Source of the DNA: CAZMFZ01 sp964565665
Lineage (GTDB): Bacteria > Bacteroidota > Bacteroidia > Cytophagales > UBA9547
Assembly (NCBI GenBank): GCA_964565665.1
Contig: CAZMFZ010000031.1
Location: 1-29,733 of the forward strand
Length of the DNA: 29,733 bases
Direction: 5' to 3'
The position numbers and the translations under genes were made by a program. Under the pieces are notes generated by a model. It did no database searches and had not been told where the DNA came from. It saw nothing but the letters and a program-made list of their open reading frames with translations. Of this stretch, positions 9,301-15,594 are shown piece by piece. Position 1 is the first letter of the stretch. Each line of letters opens with the position of its first letter.

Positions 9301-10798
9301 AATATTCGAAAGCCACACCTACTACATCATCTCTGCCTACAGCGGTATTCAATGAAATATACCCCAATTGCGGATGAAATTTAAATTCTGTATCTCGCAA
9401 TCGCCTGGAATTTCGCATCACTTCAAAATCATCTCCATTCTTAAAAATAAATGGGGCTCCTTCCAACACGATTGCCGAATTATCCGCCCTGCGTATGCCT
9501 GAAAAACTATTGGTAGAATCGCCTGCCAAATCTCTCAAATCTGCAAAAAGTGTATTTGAATTGTTGGATGTAGGGGCATCTGTTGAGGGAATGATGCTGA
9601 GTTTATTGTAAGGGTTTTTCTCGCCCAAATCCATAAAAGCCACCGCATTTCGCAAATTGTCTGTGGTATTATTTCTATTGGTAATCCAAACTTCTACACG
9701 CGTTACATTTACTCCTGAAGTGATTTGAGGCAAAAATTCTAAGGATTTTTCATAATTATTTCTGAAAAATTGCCCTAAGAAATAATGTCGATTGTCTTCG
9801 TAATTATCTACACGTACTGAAAAATCTCTGCCCTGAGCTCCACCTTGCAATTTCGTTTCTTGCCCACGCCCGCGTTGCTGTGCTGCAATGGCCGTTACCT
9901 GCAAACGGCCAAATTTTAACGTTGTTTTTACCCCAAATAAATTTTGAGCTCCTTGTATCAGACTGGTACTGAGCGGCATACTTACATTTCCAGCTTCTAC
10001 TTTTTGAATAATATCTGTCTCAAGTGCCGTGTATTCTATTTTTACATTGTTATCGAAATCAAATTGCGATTTGGTATCTTGATTGATGGTAATTTTCAGA
10101 CGCTCTCCAATCTTAGCTTGCGCATTCATGGCTATTTGCTGATCGAAATAAAAACCACCAATGGAACGCTGATTTACAGCAATAGCCGGATTATTTGTAA
10201 CCTGAATTCGGTAACCAAAATCTAACAATACTGATCCGTTCAGTTTCACATCAATATAATTTCCCCCAAAAATTCTATCTAAATTTGGGTTGATGTATAT
10301 TCTGGGTATCAAAGCCCTTGGTTTGTCTTTTTTAGCAGCCGCTTTATCATCGCTTGCTTTTGATTTTTGTCGGTAATAGTTTTTTGCAGCTTGTTGATTT
10401 TGAAAGCGTTTGTATTGGTCAAACGTCATCATTGTACCGGGCTTGAAATCTACATCGCCTAGTTTTTCATTTACATTATAATATTTTCCTGAAGGGTCGA
10501 GCTCCACTTCAGTTTTTACACCTTTGGGCTTGTCGAGAATAAGGGGCGAACGTTTGCGTTCTTTATTCCGCAGGTAATCTTCATATTGCGCTTTTTCTTT
10601 GTAGGTTGGCTTTCGGCTGGGCTTGTATTTTCGTTTGTCTAGGGTGTCTTCCTCAGTAGAATCGGCAAAACAGCCATCGCTATTGGAATGCACGGAACGG
10701 AAATGCGGATTAGGCTTGGCAATGGCAAACCACGTAACCAAGGAAAATAGTGTTCCTGTAAAAATTAAAAACGATTTGTTATTCTGACGCAAACCCAA
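3317..10798 (-). CDS. sprA: T9SS outer-membrane translocon SprA
   Basis: SprA forms the giant single-chain outer-membrane beta-barrel through which type IX secretion substrates leave the cell, and it is needed for gliding motility where that occurs. The 2493-residue length is within the family range. A signal peptide is visible (FLIFTGTLFSLVTWFAIA, residues about 10-28), followed by the N-terminal motifs PRIYINPNLDRIFGGNYIDV and IKLNGSVLLDFGY-like strands typical of SprA. Two low-complexity linkers stand out: a Pro/Gln/Asn-rich one near residues 618-661 and a Pro/Lys-rich one near 1994-2022. The C-terminus is made of alternating aromatic strands ending IQIRYSLS, as expected for a barrel. It follows ruvA with a 12-bp gap, the conserved ruvA-sprA order in this phylum. 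No gcvH, a frequent downstream neighbour, is present; a toxin-antitoxin pair lies there instead. Confidence 0.97.
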   Translation of the reverse strand: MGLRQNNKSFLIFTGTLFSLVTWFAIAKPNPHFRSVHSNSDGCFADSTEEDTLDKRKYKPSRKPTYKEKAQYEDYLRNKERKRSPLILDKPKGVKTEVELDPSGKYYNVNEKLGDVDFKPGTMMTFDQYKRFQNQQAAKNYYRQKSKASDDKAAAKKDKPRALIPRIYINPNLDRIFGGNYIDVKLNGSVLLDFGYRIQVTNNPAIAVNQRSIGGFYFDQQIAMNAQAKIGERLKITINQDTKSQFDFDNNVKIEYTALETDIIQKVEAGNVSMPLSTSLIQGAQNLFGVKTTLKFGRLQVTAIAAQQRGRGQETKLQGGAQGRDFSVRVDNYEDNRHYFLGQFFRNNYEKSLEFLPQITSGVNVTRVEVWITNRNNTTDNLRNAVAFMDLGEKNPYNKLSIIPSTDAPTSNNSNTLFADLRDLAGDSTNSFSGIRRADNSAIVLEGAPFIFKNGDDFEVMRNSRRLRDTEFKFHPQLGYISLNTAVGRDDVVGVAFEYSYLGKVYRVGELTEEYSKLDSKQAIFIKMLRPSTIRTDIPMWDLQMKNIYSLQASNISRENFQLRIAYRDDRTQLNTPVLKNTPVSIIDGKPLIQVLKLDRLNMSNDPQPDGNFDFVESALANPVQPTQTPGQNPAQTAIPNTNDPTQGLNNQGNTTQSFLNQNRITAITIDPAAGRMIFPVLEPFGRTLKQGFEGDTTERPELINKYVYDELYRKTKADALQLSNKNKFFIIGRYQATASDEIPISGFAGGGIADSRFVKVTSGGVLLTENVNYIVQPNGTVKIIDPSLLLPGKDITVRYEQPDLFQVRSKFFTGARLDYVLSKDVAFGATLLNLNERPLISRVAIGDEPVNNTIWGFDGTFKRDSRFITQMLDKLPFYSTKEKSTIQVSGEFAQLIAGAPQLVTKDGQPTFFLDDFESTQLPFRLDNSPWLNWRLASTPPGLEGTGFSTSNPLALGNRRAKIAWYAVDQSFYRGDNPNGQSLNDLKNNYVRLVLPQAIFPGRDRAQLQLNEPIFDIAYYPSERGTYNYNTQLNSDGTLSNPENNWGGITRAVNNYDTDFDNANYQYLEFWMMDPFIKGNNGKVLDGKLNKNNETGGKVYFNLGSVSEDVLKDGKQAFEQGLPTNGQKPGPEVDASPWGFATNQPYITNAFQNDPGSRANQDIGLDGLKDEEERAKFKSFTDQVSLRVTDEAARNKILEDPSNDNFQYFLGSQQDGKKILERYKSFNGQQGNSPDNSTNSSGFNASSYSTPDNEDINQNNTLNDLEEFFQYELDLRPDQLAVGKNFIVNSVPEVADNGETVNWYLVRIPLREGYSTYGNIKNFKSVRFLRTYLTGWKEPVVLRMAQLQLVASQWRPFIGDLTSKGLKEVIEPNDKVFTVSTVNTEENQTGNPAAFVSPYVVPPGYQRDQDVNSLTPRRLNEHSLRLCVDQLPDEDARAVFKNMGGLSLINYNSVKMFVHAEADPTFTKDNDLTVFMRFGSDFTDNYYEIEMPLKLTTPPNSNDPNQIWRKENEFDINLDELWNLKLERDLNSGDLFAIYPAQLKTDTRRIYIRGNPSYTNLQTIMIGIRNPKSADKLVKSACIWVNELRVSGIKQSDGIAGTARANIKLADLGNVSATAKYTGAGFGGLEQKVSQRLQENTLEYGFNANISADKLIPRNDKIGIRLPVYASYDHKNIAPKFDPTNPDVPTERSVENKDKINPGSAANYATLIQDNTTRRSISLNNISKVKVKPGAKKYPFDIENLSLSLGYSDVKRSNVNIQSYESKNYKAGVGYNYAPKPFTIEPFKKSKGIMASQYLKLIKDINLNPLPSSVSIRGDLDRTITQTQYSNGIINGRHDTVGIAPNFEKRFLFNRNYAVGWGITKSIQFNYNAAINAIVDEPAGGFTGYPDLPSGKSKTDSVVYNLKGGGRIKNFTQQVGLNYKLPLDKFPATNWLAADARYAAGYTWTAGPFRGTNDPVKLGNTTQNTRDITLNGKADLVKFYNKIKFLSDINSTTPKPPPVKLPPGQKDTSKVKPPPEFKGLKSALRLLMMVRSLNVTYQRTNGTVLPGYLGTPKYFGLDESLNGGSLEDSFLPFILGDQNPNTFKNQDFAAKYFTKNPFITERITQNQTENITGRLNIEPFKEFRIQLDAKITNTVSYQERFAPQFDTANGIAVFREFASQNPYRTGTYSVSYLTIGTFFEEDMGKKRTSAAFSQFEDNRQPIVNRLNSDNPNVGSRVRYDTSSQDALIPAFLSAYTGSTANSIALSPFPKFPLPNWRIDYAGLPSLFPALKAVFPSISITHSYSNTYSVGSYSSSLKYGGDTIGINRFNNPAYPTLGDSAGIFVPINVITQVSIIERFAPLIGFNFKTKSNMNFRIEYTADRALNFTLQNRQITETRNEGFTIGYGYTKSNLKLPVKWQGRDVVLKNDVTFRVDISRKEATTVQRRIDGPAVITQGQVNFNIRPNIAYQVNQRLTTQMYFEYTLVQPKISTSFTRTVFAFGIQIRYSLS

Positions 10799-10810
10799 CT
10801 ATAAAAATCT

Positions 10811-11410
10811 TTATGCTGATTTAAGTGCTATTTTAATCAATTCCTCAGTTGTAAAGTTTTTATCATGCGTTCGCATTATGGTGTCTATTGTTTTTTCTGC
10901 TGCCGGTTTCGGAATACCTAGTGCCAAGAGGGCACATAAGGCATCGTTTCTTACACCGCCCTGCGAATTTATAGGAATATTCTGAGAATGTGAAAGCATC
11001 GCATCCTTTTTGAACTTGTCTTTAAGTTCTAGTATCACCCGTTGAGCCGTTTTCGGCCCTATACCTTTAATAGATTGTATTGTTTTTACATCTTCTTTCA
11101 CTATGGCATTTTGCAATTCGGGAAGCGAAAGCGAAGAAAGCATAGTGAGGGCTGTATTTGCTCCAATTCCTGAAACAGAAATCAACTCGAGAAATACTTT
11201 TTTTTCAGCAATTTCACTGAATCCAAATATCGAAAAGGTATGAGTTTGGTCGCTAAGCACCACATAAGTGAACACTTTACCTTTTTCTGTGTTTTTAAGA
11301 TGGGCATAAGTATTGAGCGAGATTTTAACTTCATAGCCCACACCATTTACATCAAATAATGCCATTGCAGCCTCTACATGGGCAATTTTACCTTCTAAAT
11401 ATGCAAACAT
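10811..11410 (-). CDS. ruvA: Holliday junction branch migration complex subunit RuvA
   Basis: RuvA tetramers bind four-way DNA junctions and load the RuvB motor. The 199-residue protein begins with the OB-fold domain (MFAYLEGKIAHVEAAMALFDVNGVGYEV), then two helix-hairpin-helix motifs, ELISVSGIGANTALTML (about residues 75-91) and IQSIKGIGPKTAQRVILELKDK (about 110-131), and a C-terminal domain III (LCALLALGIPKPAAEKTIDTI) that contacts RuvB. All parts are complete. It is the first gene of the ruvA-sprA transcription unit, 12 bp upstream of sprA, and has a TAGTTTTG promoter box about 30 bp before its start. Confidence 0.97.
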   Translation of the reverse strand: MFAYLEGKIAHVEAAMALFDVNGVGYEVKISLNTYAHLKNTEKGKVFTYVVLSDQTHTFSIFGFSEIAEKKVFLELISVSGIGANTALTMLSSLSLPELQNAIVKEDVKTIQSIKGIGPKTAQRVILELKDKFKKDAMLSHSQNIPINSQGGVRNDALCALLALGIPKPAAEKTIDTIMRTHDKNFTTEELIKIALKSA

Positions 11411-11438
11411 TGCTGGATAATATTATTAGGGAAGATTG

Positions 11439-11446
11439 CAAAACTA
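11439..11446 (-). promoter_or_regulatory. -7 box (TAGTTTTG) of the ruvA-sprA operon
   Basis: On the minus strand the octamer matches TAnnTTTG and lies 29 nt before the ruvA ATG, predicting a leader of about 24 nt. No good TTG was seen at the -33 position, so the call rests on the -7 half and its placement. Confidence 0.4.
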
Positions 11447-11590
11447 GCCATTTCCATTGAAAAATAATGGGAAAGCGATGAATTGAAAATAGTTTTATAA
11501 TCAATTTGTAGCAAATGAACGGAACTAGGCTTACTTAATTGCTGTTGTTGAAATTAAAATCTAGTCTCTGCACTAATTACAATAAATTAA

Positions 11591-11621
11591 TTGTAACAGT
11601 TGTAGAAATACGCTATTTTTG
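11591..11621 (+). promoter_or_regulatory. Promoter of the small T9SS-CTD gene
   Basis: TTG (11591-11593), a 20-bp spacer and TATTTTTG (11614-11621) fit the Bacteroidota sigma factor pattern closely. The ATG of the gene begins only 9 nt after the box, so the transcript would be leaderless or nearly so. Confidence 0.6.
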
Positions 11622-11629
11622 CTTTCGAC

Positions 11630-12007
11630 ATGAAGAAAATATTTACGGCCTACTTAATTTGCTTACTTATCATTTGGAGTGTATCTGATATACAAGCCAA
11701 TGCTTTGGTGAAAACTAAAGCCTCTATGGAAGTGGTGTCTCAAAACCCACAAGTAGAAGTAAACGCGTACCCCAACCCTTTTAAAGATGTGGTAACGCTT
11801 GAAATAGTAGCCCAAAATGTAAAACCAACAGTACTTAAAATATATGATATTATTGGTGTAGAAAAGCTGGTAGTAGATTTAGAAGATTTTTCAGGTTTTG
11901 GTCATTATAAAATTCAAATTAAAGATTTGGCAGAAGGTATTTATTTCTGCAACATCTATTCCCACAATAAATTGCTAGAATCTAAAAAATTAGTTTGCTC
12001 TAAATAG
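11630..12007 (+). CDS. Small secreted protein consisting of a T9SS type A sorting domain
   Basis: This 125-residue protein has a signal peptide (residues 1-24, KKIFTAYLICLLIIWSVS then QANA), a short linker, and from about residue 51 a complete type A T9SS C-terminal domain: NAYPNPFKDVVTLEI, VLKIYDIIGVEKLVVD, YKIQIKDLAEGIYFCNIY, LLESKKLVCSK. In T9SS substrates this domain directs passage through SprA and is then removed by the PorU sortase. Here there is almost no cargo, so the function of the mature part is unknown; it could be a surface peptide, a decoy or competitor for the sortase, or simply a degenerate substrate. It is transcribed divergently from ruvA-sprA, and has its own promoter and terminator. 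Secretion by T9SS is well supported; role is not. Confidence 0.85.
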   Translation: MKKIFTAYLICLLIIWSVSDIQANALVKTKASMEVVSQNPQVEVNAYPNPFKDVVTLEIVAQNVKPTVLKIYDIIGVEKLVVDLEDFSGFGHYKIQIKDLAEGIYFCNIYSHNKLLESKKLVCSK

Positions 12008-12031
12008 AATACCAAATTATACTTTATCAAT

Positions 12032-12061
12032 AAAAAAGCCTTCTTTTCAGAAGGCTTTTTT
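12032..12061. terminator. Bidirectional intrinsic terminator
   Basis: The stem GCCTTCT (12038-12044) / AGAAGGC (12049-12055) with a TTTC loop is flanked by an A6 run on the left and a T run on the right, so it can end transcription of the CTD gene (+) and of the hemC-cyclophilin unit (-), which converge here. Confidence 0.88.
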
Positions 12062-12096
12062 ATTGTTTATTATATCTCAATTGTGTTCCTCTTTAA

Positions 12097-12723
12097 TTAA
12101 GGATAAATATATCCAAATTTCTTTGCTATCTTTTTCTTCTTTATTTTCTCGAAAGAGACTTTCATTGTAATGCCACTCAAAGGCCTGTCTCTGCCATCTT
12201 TTTGTTGCGCTGCTATTTTCTCTACTACATCCATTCCTTTAATTACCTGCCCAAATACTGTATAATTATTGTCGAGAAAGTGGGTACCTTCCTTATTTTC
12301 TACAATGTAAAACTGCGACCCGCTCGATTCCTTTTTAGGGTTCACTCCATCGCCCATTCTCGCAGCAGCAACTGCTCCTTGATTGTGCAAAAACTTGGCA
12401 TTGAACTCGGCAAGAATTGTATAGCCCGTGCCTCCCGAACCATCATTATTTGGGTCCCTGTCTTTTGCATTGGGGTCGCCACCCTGAATCATAAAGCCCT
12501 TAATTATTCTATGAAAAGTAGTGCTATCGTAAAATTTAGCTTTAGCAAGCTTTAAGAAATTTTCTTTGTGCAAAGGCGTTTCATCGTATAAAAGCAAATT
12601 TATATCGCCTAAGCTGGTATTGATTGTAACCAAATAGTCTTTTTTGGCATTGGGTTTAATAAAATTTTGTGCCTTGCAAACAAATAGGGAAAGTGTAAAT
12701 ACTAAAACAACGATTTTTTTCAT
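12097..12723 (-). CDS. Exported cyclophilin-type peptidyl-prolyl cis-trans isomerase
   Basis: Cyclophilins isomerise X-Pro bonds and help fold exported proteins. The core has the hallmark FHRIIKGFMIQGGDP with the catalytic Arg, GSGGTGYTILAEF, GAVAAARMGD, SSGSQFYIVENKEGTHFLDNNYTVFGQVIKGMDVVEKI. I choose the ATG at 12723, which starts a clear signal peptide MKKIVVLVFTLSLFVCKAQ; a TTG at 12747 would overlap the hemC stop but only adds eight charged residues before it. The product is about 208 aa, exported to periplasm or, if the Cys near position 16 is a lipobox (LFVC), possibly a lipoprotein. It is the second gene after hemC, 20 bp downstream. The unusual basic tail KIKKKKIAKKFGYIYP is lineage-specific. 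Confidence 0.93.
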   Translation of the reverse strand: MKKIVVLVFTLSLFVCKAQNFIKPNAKKDYLVTINTSLGDINLLLYDETPLHKENFLKLAKAKFYDSTTFHRIIKGFMIQGGDPNAKDRDPNNDGSGGTGYTILAEFNAKFLHNQGAVAAARMGDGVNPKKESSGSQFYIVENKEGTHFLDNNYTVFGQVIKGMDVVEKIAAQQKDGRDRPLSGITMKVSFEKIKKKKIAKKFGYIYP

Positions 12724-12743
12724 AGAAGTACTTAATTTTATTT

Positions 12744-13676
12744 TCAATTATTAATTTTATTCCTAATATCGTCCAATATTTCTTTTCCTCCCAATTGTAG
12801 CACTTTTTTGGCTATTACTTCCCCAGCTTTCTCAGCTTCTGCAAACGGAACTGTTAAAAATTGATTGATAATTTTACTGCCGTCTAAGCTTATTATTCCA
12901 GCTCTGATATTGATTTCATTTTCATTTATAAAATGGGCGTATGCAAAAGTGGGCACACTACAACCTCCTTGCATGGTTTGTAAAAACATCCGCTCGGCTT
13001 TCAAACATATTTCTGTACGAGCATGATTTACAGCTCCAAAAATTGTCTTTTTTTTATTATCCGCCAATGATTTAGCACATTCAATCGCTATGCTTCCTTG
13101 CCCAACGGGTGGCGTAAAAGTATCTACTTCAAACTTTTTAATGATGAAATCATCGTAACTCATGCGATGTACACCCGCATAAGCCAATACCATGGCATCA
13201 CAATTTCCGTTTTTAAGTTTTTCAAACCGAGTTTGCAAATTGCCACGCATATCTACAATTTGTACGTGGGGGTAAAAATGCTTCAAAAAAGCAACTCTAC
13301 GAGTAGAAGATGTGCCAATCACTATTTTCTGATTGCTATCGTCAAGTTGCAAAGCTCGAAACCCTACCAATACATCGTTCACAGCTTCCCTTTCTGTAAA
13401 AGCAATAAGTTCTAGAGTATCGGCCAAATTGGATTGCACATCCTTGGCGCTATGCACAGCAATATCAATTTCTTGACTTAATAGCATTTGTTCGAGCTCT
13501 TCAGTAAACAAGCCTTTGCTGCCTATTTTGGCAAGCGATACATCCAATATTTTATCTCCTTTACTTGATATTTCAATAATTGAGGTAGAAACACCAAGTT
13601 TTTGCAATTGAGATTCAACAAAATGTGTTTGCCACAATGCGAGTTTACTTCCTCTTGTACCAATTTTAATTTGCAT
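12744..13676 (-). CDS. hemC: Porphobilinogen deaminase (hydroxymethylbilane synthase)
   Basis: HemC joins four porphobilinogen units into hydroxymethylbilane in haem synthesis. The 310-residue protein starts IKIGTRGSKLALWQT, carries the catalytic Asp in AVHSAKDV (D79), the substrate-binding GTSSTRR and DMRGNLQTR arginines, the PPVGQGSIAIEC block, and the cofactor-attachment cysteine in MQGGCSVP (C239), to which the dipyrromethane primer is bound. All key residues are present. It is the first gene of a two-gene unit with the downstream cyclophilin and is separate from other hem genes here. A TATTTTTG box lies 31-38 bp upstream of the start. Confidence 0.97.
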   Translation of the reverse strand: MQIKIGTRGSKLALWQTHFVESQLQKLGVSTSIIEISSKGDKILDVSLAKIGSKGLFTEELEQMLLSQEIDIAVHSAKDVQSNLADTLELIAFTEREAVNDVLVGFRALQLDDSNQKIVIGTSSTRRVAFLKHFYPHVQIVDMRGNLQTRFEKLKNGNCDAMVLAYAGVHRMSYDDFIIKKFEVDTFTPPVGQGSIAIECAKSLADNKKKTIFGAVNHARTEICLKAERMFLQTMQGGCSVPTFAYAHFINENEINIRAGIISLDGSKIINQFLTVPFAEAEKAGEVIAKKVLQLGGKEILDDIRNKINN

Positions 13677-13706
13677 ACTCTACTACTTTCCCAGCTAATA
13701 TTGTCA

Positions 13707-13714
13707 CAAAAATA
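13707..13714 (-). promoter_or_regulatory. -7 box (TATTTTTG) for hemC
   Basis: Minus-strand octamer matching TAnnTTTG, 31 nt upstream of the hemC ATG, giving a predicted leader of roughly 25 nt. No clear -33 TTG was found at the expected spacing. Confidence 0.45.
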
Positions 13715-13806
13715 ATAAGCGAAAGGAGACTAGCTAATAAAAGTTTATAATGAAAAGAGAAGGAGGTGATTTTTACAGATTACTATGAGTACCAACTAAC
13801 TTTCAA

Positions 13807-13926
13807 TTAAGAATCGCGACTAATATTCGGTTTTTTGGGCTTTTCAGGAGCTTTAGTGTGGTGTTTTGAATAAAGATATACATCTGCCTTATTAAATTCC
13901 ACAAAAATCCTAACGATTTTCTTCAT
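13807..13926 (-). CDS. Hypothetical 39-residue basic protein
   Basis: An ATG at 13926 opens 39 codons starting MKKIVRIFVEFNKADVYLYS and ending PKKPNISRDS before TAA. I do not recognise it. The N-terminal half could form an amphipathic strand or helix, and the C-terminal half is a Pro/Lys-rich tail (KAPEKPKKP). No signal peptide or membrane segment is clear. Support for it being real comes from a promoter match just upstream (TTG, 17 bp, TAGATTTG) that leaves a leader of about 14 nt. It is otherwise alone in a 430-bp gap between hemC and the DUF4468 gene. It could also be a chance ORF within a small RNA. Confidence 0.45.
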   Translation of the reverse strand: MKKIVRIFVEFNKADVYLYSKHHTKAPEKPKKPNISRDS

Positions 13927-13944
13927 AATTATTTATGTTTGATA

Positions 13945-13972
13945 CAAATCTAGTTTTCGATGGGCTAGCCAA
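13945..13972 (-). promoter_or_regulatory. Promoter for the 39-codon ORF
   Basis: On the minus strand, TTG (13972-13970), a 17-bp spacer and TAGATTTG (13952-13945) match the Bacteroidota pattern with a slightly short spacer. The spacer includes the 8-bp palindrome GGCTAGCC (13963-13970), which might be an operator. The ATG is 18 nt downstream of the box. Confidence 0.5.
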
Positions 13973-14106
13973 TAAGTGTAAAATAGTAAATGGTATGTTA
14001 AATTGATTAAGTGATGCTTTTTTATAAATAACTGAATAGATTACCCAATGAAAATCAAATACTTAACTAATTGAATAGTAAAATTATGCAATTCCATAGC
14101 TCTTAT

Positions 14107-14736
14107 ATGAGACATATAAATCGTGTTCTATTTTTCCTTTTATTTGCCTCTTTGTGCCAAGCTCAACTTTCTGTATCATTTAAAAAGAAAAAAACAGAAA
14201 CTATAAAATTTCAAAAAAATGAAAATGGAAAAATTATTTTCTATGAAGTAGTAGCGGCAGATTCCATACCTAGAGACACACTTTGGAAAAACGCTATGAT
14301 ATGGGTGAAAAATGCCCTGAGTGAGAAAAGCGATAAAATCACTTTTGAAAACCAACTTTATGGTACTATAGAAGCTGAAACAAGTATGATGCTTTATGTG
14401 CCTTCCATTATTACCAAAATGCCACATGGCAAATTGACATATAAAATAATATTAGATATTAAAGATAGAAAATACCGCTACACATTTACAGACTTTATAT
14501 TTCAATACTATCAACAAGACAGAAAAGATTTTAAATATAAACCTGTAAAAGGAAGTTATAGGCCTTTGGAAAAGGAAAAATACCCAGGTTATCAAACGGC
14601 TTGGAACAACCACAAATACACTGTAAAAGACCATGTGGATGGCCAAATTGCAAATCTGAAAACCGAAATTATAAAATTCACTAAGCTTGAGTCAGCAACT
14701 ATTGAAAAACCAATAATCAAAACAAAAGAATGGTAA
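14107..14736 (+). CDS. Exported DUF4468-like protein
   Basis: This protein of about 210 residues has a clean signal peptide if translation starts at the ATG at 14107 (MRHINRVLFFLLFASLCQAQ). Upstream starts (TTG 14071, ATG 14086) would only add a hydrophilic stretch before it. The mature part resembles DUF4468, a TBP-like-fold domain common in Bacteroidota exported proteins: FQKNENGKIIFYEVVAADSI, then a short helix LWKNAMIWVKNAL, ENQLYGTIEAETSMM, and the conserved LTYKIILDIKDRKYRYTFTDFIFQ. Its biochemical role is unknown. A small membrane protein begins 22 bp downstream on the same strand, so the two may be co-transcribed. The family assignment is from memory of motif pattern only. Confidence 0.7.
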   Translation: MRHINRVLFFLLFASLCQAQLSVSFKKKKTETIKFQKNENGKIIFYEVVAADSIPRDTLWKNAMIWVKNALSEKSDKITFENQLYGTIEAETSMMLYVPSIITKMPHGKLTYKIILDIKDRKYRYTFTDFIFQYYQQDRKDFKYKPVKGSYRPLEKEKYPGYQTAWNNHKYTVKDHVDGQIANLKTEIIKFTKLESATIEKPIIKTKEW

Positions 14737-14758
14737 AACCTAAATATCTTTATCTATA

Positions 14759-15127
14759 ATGAAAAAACACTTTATTAATTTCATCATCTTTTCATCGGCT
14801 GTGCTTATTACCAAAGTATGCTACGATTTCATTATGTATTTACTTCCTGTAGTGAGATCTACTAAAAATGCCTATTTTGATGTTCTGCTAGGTATGAGTC
14901 TGTTGGTTGTACTTTTCCTGCCGCTCAACAATGTGATTTATAGCCTTTCAGAACGCTCAATGCAAAATTATATAAAAGTAAGCAAAAAGACCATGCGACA
15001 AGAAATAGTGGCTATACTTTTGGCGTATCTACTTCTGTTAATTGTGGTATTTGCAATATTGATGAAACTAAAATTTGGAATAAATGTGCTGGCGGAGCTA
15101 AGTAATTTGATTCGAAGAAAGTTTTAA
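14759..15127 (+). CDS. Small membrane protein of unknown function
   Basis: A 122-residue protein with three likely membrane segments: residues about 7-30 (FINFIIFSSAVLITKVCYDF), about 40-60 (FDVLLGMSLLVVLFLPLNNV) and about 84-106 (EIVAILLAYLLLLIVVFAIL). The loop between the second and third is basic (KVSKKTMRQ), which suggests it is cytoplasmic; the tail NLIRRKF is also basic. I recognise no family. It starts 22 bp after the DUF4468 gene and is probably in the same transcript. The ATG at 14759 is the first in frame. Confidence 0.65.
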   Translation: MKKHFINFIIFSSAVLITKVCYDFIMYLLPVVRSTKNAYFDVLLGMSLLVVLFLPLNNVIYSLSERSMQNYIKVSKKTMRQEIVAILLAYLLLLIVVFAILMKLKFGINVLAELSNLIRRKF

Positions 15128-15237
15128 GTTGAAATATCTTTGTAGCGTAAATTGAAGTAAAAATTTCGCATAAATCATCAAGACAACAATACCTAAATTA
15201 TTAATGATAAAAATACTATTTTAAAGCTGTGAAATTA

Positions 15238-15531
15238 TTAAATTTCATAGTCAAATAGATCGTTAATAGTTACATCAAGTGCTTTCGCAATTGCATAAGC
15301 GACCAATATCGAAGTGTTGGTTCCACCCTTTTCTATTCTTTGAATGTGCCTAGCTTCAATTTCAATTTCCATTGATAAATCTAGCTGAGTCCAATTCTTT
15401 TTTCGTCTGTAATATTTTATTTTTTCACCAAAGGAAATACGTATCTTTTCATACTTATCTGATATATTAGATCTAATAATTTTGAAGGGTTGTACAAATA
15501 GGATTATAAAATTTGAATAAGACTCAGACAT
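15238..15531 (-). CDS. XRE-family helix-turn-helix regulator
   Basis: The C-terminal 65 residues are an XRE helix-turn-helix domain: KIRISFGEKIKYYRRKKNWTQLDLSMEIEIEARHIQRIEKGGTNTSILVAYAIAKALDVTINDLFDY. It is probably a small DNA-binding repressor or activator. The start is uncertain. The ATG at 15531 (97 aa) places the gene just beside a 16-bp palindrome; an ATG at 15573 or TTG at 15618 would extend it, the latter into the divergent histidine-kinase gene. The stretch before the domain (residues 1-30) is unusually hydrophobic (SNFIILFVQPFKII) and may not be translated in the native protein. It is divergent from the kinase at 15595, a layout that suggests cross-regulation. Confidence 0.75.
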   Translation of the reverse strand: MSESYSNFIILFVQPFKIIRSNISDKYEKIRISFGEKIKYYRRKKNWTQLDLSMEIEIEARHIQRIEKGGTNTSILVAYAIAKALDVTINDLFDYEI

Positions 15532-15532
15532 A

Positions 15533-15548
15533 TAAGTCGCTCGACTTA
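15533..15548. promoter_or_regulatory. Perfect palindrome TAAGTCG-CT-CGACTTA, candidate XRE operator
   Basis: The two 7-bp arms (15533-15539 and 15542-15548) are exact inverted repeats separated by CT. The centre falls where the -33 element of the histidine-kinase promoter would be (19 bp upstream of its TATCTTTG box), and the XRE gene starts at its left edge. A bound dimer would block that promoter. Confidence 0.6.
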
Positions 15549-15561
15549 ACTTATTAATTTT

Positions 15562-15569
15562 TATCTTTG
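15562..15569 (+). promoter_or_regulatory. -7 box (TATCTTTG) of the soluble histidine-kinase gene
   Basis: Matches the TAnnTTTG consensus exactly and lies 25 nt upstream of the kinase ATG at 15595. There is no TTG at the -33 position; that place is held by the palindrome, so transcription may need an activator. Confidence 0.55.
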
Positions 15570-15594
15570 ACATACCATTATTTTCGCCTAAAAC

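Noticed and set aside
3416..10225. Many open frames of 60-106 codons on the + strand within sprA
   Set aside because: They are antisense shadows of the sprA frame, with no start context or family signature.
12202..13415. Plus-strand open frames across the cyclophilin and hemC genes
   Set aside because: Antisense shadows of clearly conserved enzymes.
15135..15142. TATCTTTG on the + strand after the small membrane-protein gene
   Set aside because: It matches the -7 consensus, but no TTG lies at the right spacing and no + strand gene follows for 450 bp apart from the kinase, which has its own box. Probably chance in AT-rich DNA.
15230..15247. TGAAATT-ATTA-AATTTCA hairpin at the end of the XRE gene
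   Set aside because: The stem is almost all A/T and lies over the stop codon; too weak for a terminator and no U-tract follows in the right place.
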